Assembly (NCBI RefSeq): GCF_014529625.1
Contig: NZ_CP076039.1
Location: forward strand, 3,534,001 to 3,598,000
From: Candidatus Pelagisphaera phototrophica
Lineage (GTDB): Bacteria; Verrucomicrobiota; Verrucomicrobiia; Opitutales; Opitutaceae
Reading direction: 5' to 3'
DNA: 64,000 nt
In this document: piece by piece, positions 9,202 through 17,969 of the stretch
How the letters are laid out: every line of letters begins with the position of its first letter
How positions within the stretch are numbered: position 1 is the first letter of the stretch
Translations under genes and position numbers: made by a program
The notes under the pieces: generated by a model
What the model saw: the letters and a program-made list of their open reading frames with translations, nothing else
Database searches by the model: none
What the model was told of the DNA's origin: nothing

Positions 9202-9331
9202 AGTGCCGAAATCTGTCCACTCTCGGGCGTCACGCCTATTAGAGGAGCGGAGAACCGTAAGACCCGTTCTTTGGAAATCAATCAAAAGTTTCGATCAGGT
9301 CCACTTTTCTCAGAAAAGCTCAATCTAAGAG

Positions 9332-9360
9332 TTGACAAGGGCGAAACAAAACGGCTTTTT
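9332..9360 (+). promoter_or_regulatory. Possible promoter for tRNA-Asn
   Basis: A perfect TTGACA at 9332-9337 lies 36 bp before the tRNA start, but no good -10 box is seen at the expected spacing (the region reads CTTTTT). Tentative. Confidence 0.3.
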
Positions 9361-9373
9361 CCTCCCCCATCGT

Positions 9374-9448
<75 letters not shown>

Positions 9449-9460
9449 TTTCACCGACCC

Positions 9461-9487
9461 ACCGTCTCCACCCGGGCGGTTTTTTTA
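9461..9487 (+). terminator. Terminator of tRNA-Asn
   Basis: ACCGTC and GGCGGT pair (one T-G wobble) across an 8-nt loop, followed by seven or more T. It lies 13 nt after the CCA end. Confidence 0.75.
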
Positions 9488-9647
9488 TATCCAGACAACG
9501 AAGTCATATTGGATTTGAACCAACGCGGTGGTTCGACGGAGCGAGCCCGCGAGCGGAGAGGGGGCATGCAGTGCATGAGGGCGACCGACCCGAAGGCGAG
9601 GTACCGAGCCGCAGCCAATCCAACCGGGGCAGCCATTTCAACGACCC

Positions 9648-9673
9648 ACCGTCCCCAACCGGACGGTTTTTTT
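9648..9673 (+). terminator. Second-copy terminator in the tRNA-tail repeat
   Basis: ACCGTC and GACGGT form a perfect 6-bp stem over an 8-nt loop, then TTTTTTT. It duplicates the tRNA-Asn terminator with compensating change. Confidence 0.65.
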
Positions 9674-9774
9674 ATTCAGACAACGAAACCCAATGAATGG
9701 GGACCTGCGAAATTCCCAAACGAGACCCAATCTATCGAGAATCGCTTCAACTCAATCTTTGGCTGGCTCCTTTC

Positions 9775-10446
9775 CTAATCTGTCAGATCCAGTGACGGTG
9801 CCTCCGCCCCATCCGACGATTCGACCACCTCATCCTCCACGACGAAGTCGACTACCAATAGACCCATCATCATAAAGCAGACGATCATTCGTCCGACAGC
9901 GGACAAACCGAATCCAACTCCAGCGCCGACTCCAGACCGTGCCGCCTCTTTCGGATGACGCTTCGCCCAAATCATCTCAAAGGCCACGGCACCGATAACC
10001 GGACCTATGAGGATTCCAAAAATCCCAAAAAACAGGCCAAGGAACCCTCCTACCAATGCCCCAATGATACCCCATTTGGTCCCGCCAAACCACTTGGTGC
10101 CCACGGCGGTCGCAAAAAAGTCTACTAAACGGTCCAAAACCATTAAGGCCCCTAAAATTCCAATCGCCCACCAAGTAAAAACATCCGGAAGCATCAGTTT
10201 GTGGATAAGTCCTCCCAAAAAAAACACAATCCCACCAGGGATCACCGGCACGAATACACCGATGAGCCCAAGAAAAATCGCCGCCAACAGAACTCCCCAG
10301 GCAACGCTTGCACAGATGCAAGGCCAGACCCCTATCGCCCATTCGATCACCACGCTCATCCACCCTGTCCAACCTCCACCCTCGACAATCGCTTCTATTA
10401 TTATCATTCCCCGAACACCTACGCACGACAAAAGCGAAAGTTGCAT
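9775..10446 (-). CDS. DUF456-family membrane protein
   Basis: Small integral membrane protein of unknown function, DUF456 type. About 223 residues with roughly five hydrophobic segments; glycine-rich helices such as GALVGGFLGLFFGIFGILIG (about 129-148) and the early VFVPVIPGGIVFFLGG are typical. An acidic soluble tail ends the protein. The first 13 residues may not be translated, as a second Met lies at residue 14. It has no obvious operon partner: the tRNA repeat lies downstream and a divergent small gene upstream. Confidence 0.75.
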   Translation of the reverse strand: MQLSLLSCVGVRGMIIIEAIVEGGGWTGWMSVVIEWAIGVWPCICASVAWGVLLAAIFLGLIGVFVPVIPGGIVFFLGGLIHKLMLPDVFTWWAIGILGALMVLDRLVDFFATAVGTKWFGGTKWGIIGALVGGFLGLFFGIFGILIGPVIGAVAFEMIWAKRHPKEAARSGVGAGVGFGLSAVGRMIVCFMMMGLLVVDFVVEDEVVESSDGAEAPSLDLTD

Positions 10447-10474
10447 AGTTGAACAACCTTCTTAGTAAAAAATC

Positions 10475-10720
10475 ATGCCCAGGCCCATTGGATGGAACAA
10501 ACGCGACCCGGAACTAGGAAAACTGAAGATCGAAGCCCGATTCTTCGGTCCGGCATTGACCTTCTATCGACAGTCCGGGCGATTCGAGCAGTGGGAGACC
10601 TTCACCCCTAGTGAAGGGGACTGGGACAAGCTGAACGAGCTCGCCGAAAATAAATTCCAGAGAGGGAAGATGCAGGAGAAGCAAATGCGGATAATCCGTG
10701 CACGCGGAGACAAAGTCTAG
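10475..10720 (+). CDS. Small conserved-looking hypothetical protein
   Basis: 81 residues, very rich in Lys, Arg, Glu and Trp/Phe, soluble, no signal peptide. I do not recognise the family. It is divergent from the DUF456 gene (28 bp between starts) and nearly touches the end of the convergent gene at 10722. Codon usage looks similar to its neighbours and it fills a gap that has no better frame, which is the main support. Confidence 0.5.
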   Translation: MPRPIGWNKRDPELGKLKIEARFFGPALTFYRQSGRFEQWETFTPSEGDWDKLNELAENKFQRGKMQEKQMRIIRARGDKV

Positions 10721-10721
10721 C

Positions 10722-11276
10722 CTACCTTCCCTGGATCCAATAGTAGAGGGCCGTTCCCCCACAGAAGATCCACGCAACGGCCGCAACGACTATATAAAAG
10801 ACCCCCAGCATCTTGGGAAGCCCGTCGAGCAATTTCAGCCTCAGATCTTCCGGATACATGAGTAGGGCATCGTAGAGAGGCGATTCGAGTAGACTCGCGA
10901 TTAGAACGTCCGGTTCTAGCACACTCATCTGGTAGGCGAAATAAAGGCTCAAGCTCGTTGCCAAACCGATTTGGTTGAACGCCATCCGCCTTGAGCAGGA
11001 TTTCAAGTTATCTGCTACCGACCGCTTGCTAAGGACAATTTCAAGGGTTCCATGCAAAATTAAAGCCATTGAGACAATCACTCCTGCCCAGCCGCCCGCA
11101 TAGGCCGAAATTCCCAGCGAAAGCATCCCCACAACAAAAAGGCTCCATCCATTTAAGAGAGAAAGTACATGAAAAGCACTTCGGCTGCGGCCCGGGATAG
11201 GTCCTTGCTCTCCTGCCCTCGAATCGGTTGCGTCCAACATTCGTTTGGTTATCCACAGAATAAACACGAAATACAA
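10722..11276 (-). CDS. Hypothetical membrane protein with about four TM segments
   Basis: Up to 184 residues. A start at Met13 (11240) gives a soluble leader and then four hydrophobic segments: around GWSLFVVGMLSLGISAYAGG, GVIVSMALILHG, a helix with SLSLYFAYQMS, and FYIVVAAVAWIFCGGTALYY near the C-terminus. No known motif recognised. Convergent with the 81-residue gene at 10475, whose stop is one base away. Confidence 0.6.
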   Translation of the reverse strand: MYFVFILWITKRMLDATDSRAGEQGPIPGRSRSAFHVLSLLNGWSLFVVGMLSLGISAYAGGWAGVIVSMALILHGTLEIVLSKRSVADNLKSCSRRMAFNQIGLATSLSLYFAYQMSVLEPDVLIASLLESPLYDALLMYPEDLRLKLLDGLPKMLGVFYIVVAAVAWIFCGGTALYYWIQGR

Positions 11277-11360
11277 GATTTAGAAAAAGCACCCAGTATC
11301 ACCCCCATTCTGACCCCCTTGAATAAATCCCTGCTCCGAAGTCTATGATAATAGGAGTGA

Positions 11361-11984
11361 AGAACGATTCTCCTTTGGTCGATATTAGACGCCATCAACC
11401 GGGTAGGATTTCGAGAGGTTTTCAAACTGGTGGGGTTGGCGGCAGCATCGGACTTCTTTTCGTCCCTAGACAACACCTACCGCATCGACAGTTCCACAAT
11501 GTGGGAAAACGCCTTGAGCTGCGGGCCCGCGATGGAGTCGATCACCCAGAAAATCGGGCGCGACGAGCAGGAATACTGCACCTTGGGCCTCCTTCGCTCC
11601 ATGGGTAAAACCCTCATCGATATCTGTGCCCAAAAGGAATCAGAATCTTGCCGCTATCCAATCGCTAAACGGCCTCCACTGCTCAAATGGGAACAGGATA
11701 GCTTTGGCATCACAAATCCAGCCCTAGCCGGTTTCCTCCTTTCCACTTGGAATTATTCTCCAGAGACCGTCTCGGCGATCCAATCACAGTATGGGACAAA
11801 TCCGTCCTCCCCCAAAAACGAGGCCGCGATAGTCCTGACCCTCGCCGGATCGCTGGCCGAGCTGGGCCGGCCATTGCATGGGGATTCCAATTACTGGATT
11901 AGCTCCGAAGAGCACTCTGAAAAACTAGGCCTAACGGCGGAAGATATTGAGGACACCCTCGACAGCGTAAGAACTCGACTGTAA
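11361..11984 (+). pseudogene. HDOD-domain protein, 5' part missing or broken
   Basis: The frame from 11361 reads like the C-terminal two thirds of an HDOD domain (a catalytically silent HD-GYP relative used in signalling). Visible pieces are DAINRVGFREVFKLVGLAA, TMWENALSCGPAMESI, the GLLRSMGK position where HD proteins have HDLG, and the final helix with AIVLTLAGSLAELG. Four stops in five codons (TGA TAA TAG GAG TGA, 11346-11360) close the frame just upstream, and no normal HDOD N-terminus is visible. A GTG at 11430 could still start a 184-residue product. A truncated remnant is most likely. Confidence 0.55.
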
Positions 11985-12055
11985 GCGATCCTGACTAGCG
12001 CCGAGGATTGATTCGCCAAGAAGCCACCGATTATACGCTCAACCGTACTGCGGCC

Positions 12056-12607
12056 TCACGAGTCTTCTTTTTTCTCTGCCCCGCCCTTTTCCGAGTTCGC
12101 ATCCGGCGACTCTTCTTCAGCCTTTGCATCGGAAATCGCTCCAAGCGGCGTTTCCCACTCGCCGCTTGCACCGTCCTTCTTGTCTAGTTCAGGATTGCCA
12201 TTCGAATCGGATTTCAAGGCTAGTCCCCCACCTTCGAGAGCCGTCCCTTTCTCTCTCGCCTTCTGAAGCAAATCATCTTTAAGAAACTTCAAAACCCTTT
12301 CATTCATCGCCGGGAGCTTGGCTCGTTCTGGATTCACAAGAACGTCCTCAAATCCTTTCTCCAATGACGGGATCTTGACGGAATGGATCACGCAATCGCC
12401 TTCTTCCGTCTTGAAAACCGCTTTCACATTGATGATGCACCATACAGAGGCCCCCATTTGCGGTGGATAAAGAAACAGCTCCACTTTCTTGCCACCCAAG
12501 TCAATAAAGCGAGTAAACCGCATGGATCCTGCTTCGCCATTCTCTTCGAGAAATTTGACGATCTCATTCTCAATCGCCTCTGCGATTTCAATCGATACTA
12601 CTTTCAT
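12056..12607 (-). CDS. Hypothetical soluble protein with acidic low-complexity tail
   Basis: 183 residues, no signal peptide or membrane segment. The first 115 or so form an ordered alpha/beta region (start MKVVSIEIAEAIENE); the remaining third is Glu/Lys/Ser/Gly-rich and probably disordered. No family recognised. It is followed on the same strand, after the HDOD relic, by unrelated genes; the two genes upstream at 12682 and 13177 share its strand with gaps of 70-120 bp. Confidence 0.6.
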   Translation of the reverse strand: MKVVSIEIAEAIENEIVKFLEENGEAGSMRFTRFIDLGGKKVELFLYPPQMGASVWCIINVKAVFKTEEGDCVIHSVKIPSLEKGFEDVLVNPERAKLPAMNERVLKFLKDDLLQKAREKGTALEGGGLALKSDSNGNPELDKKDGASGEWETPLGAISDAKAEEESPDANSEKGGAEKKEDS

Positions 12608-12681
12608 ATGGGCTTACCGCTAAAACAACTGTCTCTCTAAGGACTATTTATGGCCCATGCAAAGAAATAAGGAAAGCCCGA

Positions 12682-13056
12682 TTATTCTCTCGACTGATTC
12701 TCCCTCTCAATAAAAGCCTTCGTTATCTCCGCCGTTAGGTCCGCGTAGTTGAGAGCATTCAAGCTGCTGGCAGGTTTAGGCCTCCCCTGGATCCCATATG
12801 CCACGTTCAAAAAACCGATCATCACAAGCCCCAAGGAAACCGCCATATTGCCATTCTCAAACTGAAACCATATACCAAATACAAAAAGTAGAGTTCCCAG
12901 TATTACGTAAACCGATTGGAGCACAGGCGAAAAGGTCCTCACCTTGAGGGATTTGATATCATCTACCGTAATCACCGTACCCTTCTGATCGATACGTTCT
13001 TCGCAAAACTTCACCCCTTCGTTTACTAAGCGCTTTTCTATAAACGTGCTTGCCAT
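12682..13056 (-). CDS. Small two-TM hypothetical protein
   Basis: 124 residues. A cytosolic N-terminal beta-rich segment (about 1-45) is followed by two adjacent hydrophobic helices, around VYVILGTLLFVFGIWFQF (residues about 49-66) and AVSLGLVMIGFLNVAYGI, then a charged helix. The layout resembles small membrane-anchored proteins of the PH-like or DUF6232 style, but I cannot assign it. Confidence 0.55.
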   Translation of the reverse strand: MASTFIEKRLVNEGVKFCEERIDQKGTVITVDDIKSLKVRTFSPVLQSVYVILGTLLFVFGIWFQFENGNMAVSLGLVMIGFLNVAYGIQGRPKPASSLNALNYADLTAEITKAFIERENQSRE

Positions 13057-13176
13057 AGTTACGAATCAACACACCAAATTCCCCAAGTCAATCGTACGCT
13101 TTCCATCGCGGGTCTTAAAAGCAGGTCGCCAACCGGCAACGGGCGTTTGGAGATAAATCGAAGCGGATCCTCCTAT

Positions 13177-14472
13177 TCACAGCATTGAAGTCGCAATGAT
13201 CGCGGTCATATAGCAAGCGATCATCCCGCCCAACAAAGCCTTGAAAGCACACTTCAGTAGATTCGGTCGCTGCGACTTTTCCAATGCGCTGATTCCCCCC
13301 ACTTGAATTCCTATTGAAGTTAAATTGGCGAATCCGCAAAGTGCATAGGTTGCGATAATCGGAGTTTTCGGATCCATAAAGGCCCCCGACTCCTGGTATT
13401 TGGCTAGATTCAGATAGGAAATGAACTCGTTCAGCACAAGGCGCTCGCCAAGCAATTGTCCTACAATCAGGCAGTCGCCCCAAGACACACCGATCACCCA
13501 AGCAAAAGGGGCGCACAAAACCCCTGCCAAGAATGAGAAGTTAAACTCTCGAAACCGTCCGTCAGTAATGGCAGACACCCAATCGTTCAAACCGGTCCAT
13601 TTTCCGACTCCATTGGCGATCGCCCAGTTAGCGACCGCCACCAACGCAGTAAATGCCAAGAGCATTCCACCCACATTGAGAGCTAGCTTCATTCCATCAG
13701 TCGTACCTTTAGTAACCGCATCCAGGATTCCACCGCTACCAGCAACCTCCAGGTACACTAGTTTCTCGCTAACTGGCTCCGTTTGCGGTATGAGTATTTT
13801 GGATGCAACCATTGCGGCGGGCGCACTGAGAATTGAAGCGGTAAGCAAATGCTGTCCAAACACAATGGAACCAGCCTCATCCCCTCCCCCTAAAATAGCC
13901 ATGTAGGCGACCAGCACTCCTCCCGCTATGGTCGCCATTCCACCGGTCATGAGCGCCATAATCTCGGACCGGTTCATCGACTTCAGATAGGGCTTAACCA
14001 CCAGAGGCGCCTCTGTTTGCCCCACAAATATGTTCGCCGCCGCCGCCAAGCTCTCCGCGCCAGTCAAACGCAACGTCCGGTTCAACATCCATGCAAAAGC
14101 GTAAACGAGACAAGGTAGCACTCTTAGATAGTAAAGGATCGCGGAAAACGCGGAAAAGAAAATGATCGTGGGAAGCACGGTAAAAGCGAACCCGTAAGTT
14201 CCACGCGAATCGCTGGCCAAGGTTCCAAATACAAAAGCGGCCGATTCGTTGCTGAATCCTACCAACGCGTTAAACAATTGGGATACGGAACGAATGGCTT
14301 CGTGGGCGAACGGCAATTTCAATATCAACACCGCCAGCAAAATCTGCAGGACCACTCCGTAGGCAACCAATGACCAGCGAATTTTGTCTTTTCGCTCACT
14401 CAGGGAATAGCAAAACAATAGCAGAAGGCCGATTCCCAGGACAGGGCGCAAAATTACCAATACTATATCCAT
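13177..14472 (-). CDS. CNT-family concentrative nucleoside transporter (NupC-like)
   Basis: Inner-membrane symporter importing nucleosides with Na+ or H+. 431 residues, mostly hydrophobic, in family order: N-terminal domain of three helices, gate domain around residues 85-155, the GQTEAPLVV substrate-site motif, the conserved NVGGMLLAF region, and the final NEFISYLNL and ALCGFANLTSIGIQVGG motifs, which hold the second half of the nucleoside site. Length is standard. It stands alone; the 545-bp gap upstream is likely to contain its promoter. Confidence 0.93.
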   Translation of the reverse strand: MDIVLVILRPVLGIGLLLLFCYSLSERKDKIRWSLVAYGVVLQILLAVLILKLPFAHEAIRSVSQLFNALVGFSNESAAFVFGTLASDSRGTYGFAFTVLPTIIFFSAFSAILYYLRVLPCLVYAFAWMLNRTLRLTGAESLAAAANIFVGQTEAPLVVKPYLKSMNRSEIMALMTGGMATIAGGVLVAYMAILGGGDEAGSIVFGQHLLTASILSAPAAMVASKILIPQTEPVSEKLVYLEVAGSGGILDAVTKGTTDGMKLALNVGGMLLAFTALVAVANWAIANGVGKWTGLNDWVSAITDGRFREFNFSFLAGVLCAPFAWVIGVSWGDCLIVGQLLGERLVLNEFISYLNLAKYQESGAFMDPKTPIIATYALCGFANLTSIGIQVGGISALEKSQRPNLLKCAFKALLGGMIACYMTAIIATSML

Positions 14473-15017
14473 TTGTATTCTCTACTGACCCCCCACCGCA
14501 AAGATGTCCATTAAAATCCAAAGGGAAACGAAGAAAGAAAAATTACGTATTCTAACCTCAAGTACATTCGAATACCCTCAAGCAGATCCCGAGGGCCCAC
14601 TGCCAACAAGACGCAGAGGGAATTAACTCCGAAGGGCTCTCCAAAAGCCTTCGGGAAGAGATACTTTCCTAATTCGTATTCAATAATCCACTCGAAACGA
14701 TGAATAACAGAGCTGAGACCTTCAGAAAGGCCTCAGCTTGTGTCCGTTCTATTCTTCATGAATGAAGATATATCTGTATTCCGTTTTTAGCAACGAAGAA
14801 GATATAGGAGCGAACAAAGGAAGTATTGTCACAATCGCGCCAAATCCGAAGTTTTACTAAAAGAATCTCTCTCCTTTATCACATAAACAAAAGAGTGAAA
14901 CATTTGCTATTTTCCATAGTGAATGCATCTGCTATTGAAACAGCTTAACTAAGCCGTCTTAGCTCGAGCCAAACCGTAATTTTTCCAAGGATTAATCAAA
15001 AAACAATCTCCTTCAAA
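14473..15017. other. 545-bp intergenic region between divergent nupC-like and malQ genes
   Basis: No convincing gene. AT-rich towards malQ. Contains a strong hairpin at 14711-14738 (AGCTGAG, one mismatch, CCTT, 3-nt loop, AAGG, CTCAGCT) which may be regulatory or a terminator of an unseen short RNA. It must hold promoters for both flanking genes. Confidence 0.6.
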
Positions 15018-16574
15018 GTGACTGAACCACTCTTCAACTGGCTAAACCATCGAGCCTCCGGCGTTCTTCTACACCCCACGTCCCTTCCAGGAGACTACGG
15101 GATTGGCACCTTAAACGACCATTGTATCGATTTCATAGACTTCCTCGCTCATGCGGGGTTTAAATACTGGCAGATTTGCCCGTTGGGACCCACCGGATTC
15201 GGAGACTCCCCCTACCAGTCGTTCTCTTCATTCGCGGGGAACCCGTACCTGATCTCGCTACGAGAACTCCATGCGAAAGATCTTCTCGACAAACAGATTC
15301 TCGAAGACCTTTCCTCGCTTCCGCAATCTTTTGTGGACTACGGGGCCTTGTATAATACGAAGTGGCCCGTCTTGGATGCGGTCTATGAGGCCTTCGTCAA
15401 CAGTGGTAAAAAAATCCGGCCTTACGGCAGCTTTACCGCCTTTAAAAAAAGGCATCAAAAATGGCTCGAGCCATTCGCGTATTTCCAAACTCTAAAAAAG
15501 CACTTCGACGGAAAACCCTGGTACCAATGGCCAAAGGAGTACCTCTATTTTGAAAAAGCCCGCAAAGGTCCCCTCAGAAAGGAACTCGAACGGGATGTGG
15601 ATGCCCAAAAGTTTTTCCAGTATCTCTTTTACGGTCAATGGGGTAAAATCCGTGATCACGCAAAACTCAGGAACATACAGATTATTGGCGACATCCCCAT
15701 TTTCGTAGCTCTCGATTCCGCCGATGTTTGGCAGAACCAGCAATTCTTCCAGTTAAACCCGGAAACGGGTGAGCCGATCGCCGTAGCCGGATGTCCACCC
15801 GACTATTTTTCCAAGGACGGTCAATTGTGGGGGAATCCCCTCTACGATTGGAGTGCCCTCAAAGCAGACGGATATACGTGGTGGATCGATCGGCTTAAGG
15901 CTATTTTCGAAATGCACGATGTCGTTCGGATCGACCATTTTCTTGGATTCGATTCGTACTGGAAAATACCGTACGGATCAAAAACCGCACGCAAAGGCAA
16001 GTGGATTAATGGCCCAGGAATAGACTTTTTTAAAGCAGTCAAAAAGAAGATCAAGAACTGCAAATTAATTGCAGAGGATTTAGGTAAGTTAACCGATAGC
16101 GTTCGAAAATTACGGATAGATACCGGATTACCGGGAATGTCTATCCTCCAGTTCGCCTTTGGTGGAGAAGGCAACAACTACTATCTTCCCCACAATTTGA
16201 ATTCAAATACAGTCTTGTACCCGGGCACCCATGACAACGATACAAGCCTTGGCTGGTATAATACAGTCGATGAGAAAACTCAGGACCGCGTCAGGCGGTA
16301 TTTCGAAGTAAGCGGTGACAATATCGGGTGGGACCTGATTCGTGCCTCGTACAAGTCCGTCGCGAACCTTGCCATCATTCCAATGCAAGACCTGATGAGC
16401 CTTGGCAGCGAAGCGCGGTTCAACACACCCGGCGAAGCCCAAGGCAACTGGCAATGGCGCTACCAAGCCGAACAACTCAAATCGCTCAAGGGAGGTACTT
16501 CGGATTACCTGAGAACCCTTGCCCAACTCTACTACCGAGAAGGCGCCCCGGCTGTGAACGCGGATAAAGACTGA
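15018..16574 (+). CDS. malQ: 4-alpha-glucanotransferase (GH77, amylomaltase)
   Basis: Transfers alpha-1,4-glucan segments between maltodextrins, in glycogen or maltodextrin turnover. 518 residues, GTG start. The TIM barrel shows GH77 landmarks: GVLLHPTSLPG at the N-terminus, WQICPLGPTG, nucleophile Asp306 in RIDHFLG, acid/base Glu353 in IAEDLG and transition-state Asp406 in THDNDT. Length matches the short bacterial amylomaltase type without an extra N-terminal carbohydrate-binding module. No other glycogen gene is adjacent. Confidence 0.96.
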   Translation: MTEPLFNWLNHRASGVLLHPTSLPGDYGIGTLNDHCIDFIDFLAHAGFKYWQICPLGPTGFGDSPYQSFSSFAGNPYLISLRELHAKDLLDKQILEDLSSLPQSFVDYGALYNTKWPVLDAVYEAFVNSGKKIRPYGSFTAFKKRHQKWLEPFAYFQTLKKHFDGKPWYQWPKEYLYFEKARKGPLRKELERDVDAQKFFQYLFYGQWGKIRDHAKLRNIQIIGDIPIFVALDSADVWQNQQFFQLNPETGEPIAVAGCPPDYFSKDGQLWGNPLYDWSALKADGYTWWIDRLKAIFEMHDVVRIDHFLGFDSYWKIPYGSKTARKGKWINGPGIDFFKAVKKKIKNCKLIAEDLGKLTDSVRKLRIDTGLPGMSILQFAFGGEGNNYYLPHNLNSNTVLYPGTHDNDTSLGWYNTVDEKTQDRVRRYFEVSGDNIGWDLIRASYKSVANLAIIPMQDLMSLGSEARFNTPGEAQGNWQWRYQAEQLKSLKGGTSDYLRTLAQLYYREGAPAVNADKD

Positions 16575-16599
16575 ACGAGCCGTCGGGCAATGATGTCAG

Positions 16600-16915
16600 A
16601 CCACGATCATCACCCAAATCCAATTGCCGCCCTATTGAAGGCGGGTATCCAGTGATCATCGATGCCGCGCCCCTTAAGGCGGAGCAGCGGGCGGGCTTCC
16701 GGGCACTTGCGTCAATCAAACGCATTCCCTATACGATCCTTGAATTCAGTTTCCCAGAATCCAAACCGAGGCACCGAATCAAAAACCAAACCCATGGAGC
16801 CTCCGATGCTGACTTAACCGTCTTGGAACACCAGATGGCGGCGGCACAAAAGCTAGGGCCGGACGAAACTCCTCATGCCATGCGCTTGGATAAAGAACGA
16901 TTACAAATATATTAA
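16600..16915 (+). pseudogene. Remnant of an AAA-type ATPase/kinase (COG0645-like C-terminus)
   Basis: The 87-codon frame from the GTG at 16652 encodes IIDAAPLKAEQRAGFR and DADLTVLEHQMA, matching the C-terminal part of the P-loop proteins often fused to aminoglycoside phosphotransferase-like domains. The P-loop half is absent. A further IAALLKAG stretch just upstream is in another frame, joined to YPVIID only if one base is lost near 16641, so a frameshift is visible. A decayed fragment is the simplest reading. Confidence 0.6.
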
Positions 16916-17038
16916 TAGATCACCCCCACAGTTGCGAGTGCTGGCCAGCGCTCCTTTAGAGAAGGAGACCTTAGCATCGGGGACTTAGCCGAAACACACA
17001 CGAAGTAAACCTTAAGAAACCAAAACCACGTGATTAAA

Positions 17039-17962
17039 TCACGCTAACGGCGTATCCGGAATCCCGTCCTCATCATAGGAAACAAACTCCTGAATACCGA
17101 CGCAGACGCTTTCTTTTTCGTCTTCAAGAATATAGTGACCGGCATTCGCATAGTGAATCACCGTCGCTTGAGGCAAAAACCGTTTCCAACGATTCATAAA
17201 ATGATCATGGAAACAAAAGTCCTTTCCTCCCCAAAAGAGAGCGACCGGAATATCCCTCAATTTCAATAGGCCATTCTCGATCTTCACCAGACGGCCGAAA
17301 CTCCGATGGGTTATGTGCATGGGTATGTCTTTCACAAATTCGTAGACTGCCTTGCGACTCGACCAACTTCGATAGGGGAACAAATACCCTCGCTTGACTG
17401 ATTCTGCTAGGGCCTTCTTTGAAACCGCCATTCTTGTAGCCGGTCCCGCAAAACCATTGAATCCCTGCACGATCAGCTTGCCCAGCAAAGGAAATCGGCA
17501 CACCGAGATACTTCTTGGAATTCTCGAGTCAACAAAAGCAGCGGTATTCAGAACAGCCAATCGCCTCAGGCTGGATATCCGCTGCAACGCCATTCCGATT
17601 CCAATCGCTCCACCCCAGTCATGAACCACCAAATCAAATCGATCGACTCCTAAGTATTCAACCAATTCATTAAGATCCCTGATGCGCTGGTCCAAGGTGT
17701 AGCGGTATCCGCGTTTTGGTTTTTCGGAAAGTCCACAGCCTATATGATCGGGAACAATGCAACGGAAATTTCCTTTCAACGTCTGTACCACATCTCGGTA
17801 AAAGAAGGACCAGGTCGGGTTGCCATGAACCATAATGACGGGATGTCCCTCACCCTCATCGAGATAGCTCATTTCAAACCCGCAGGACAAACGTTTCCGT
17901 TTTGCAATAAACGGATAGTGAGCAGCGATATTGGAAGGAAGCTCTGTGGTTTGACTGCTCAC
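17039..17962 (-). CDS. OleB-like alpha/beta hydrolase (haloalkane dehalogenase family)
   Basis: 307-residue alpha/beta-hydrolase. The oxyanion motif HGNPTW (about 46-51) and nucleophile Asp115 in HDWGG place it with haloalkane dehalogenases and OleB; His276 in NAGHY is the base. In olefin biosynthesis OleB is a beta-lactone decarboxylase giving the cis-olefin. It starts 7 bp after the OleA-like gene, and that pairing is the main reason for preferring OleB over a dehalogenase. No oleC or oleD gene is adjacent, so its actual substrate is uncertain. Confidence 0.75.
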   Translation of the reverse strand: MSSQTTELPSNIAAHYPFIAKRKRLSCGFEMSYLDEGEGHPVIMVHGNPTWSFFYRDVVQTLKGNFRCIVPDHIGCGLSEKPKRGYRYTLDQRIRDLNELVEYLGVDRFDLVVHDWGGAIGIGMALQRISSLRRLAVLNTAAFVDSRIPRSISVCRFPLLGKLIVQGFNGFAGPATRMAVSKKALAESVKRGYLFPYRSWSSRKAVYEFVKDIPMHITHRSFGRLVKIENGLLKLRDIPVALFWGGKDFCFHDHFMNRWKRFLPQATVIHYANAGHYILEDEKESVCVGIQEFVSYDEDGIPDTPLA

Positions 17963-17969
17963 TTTTCGC

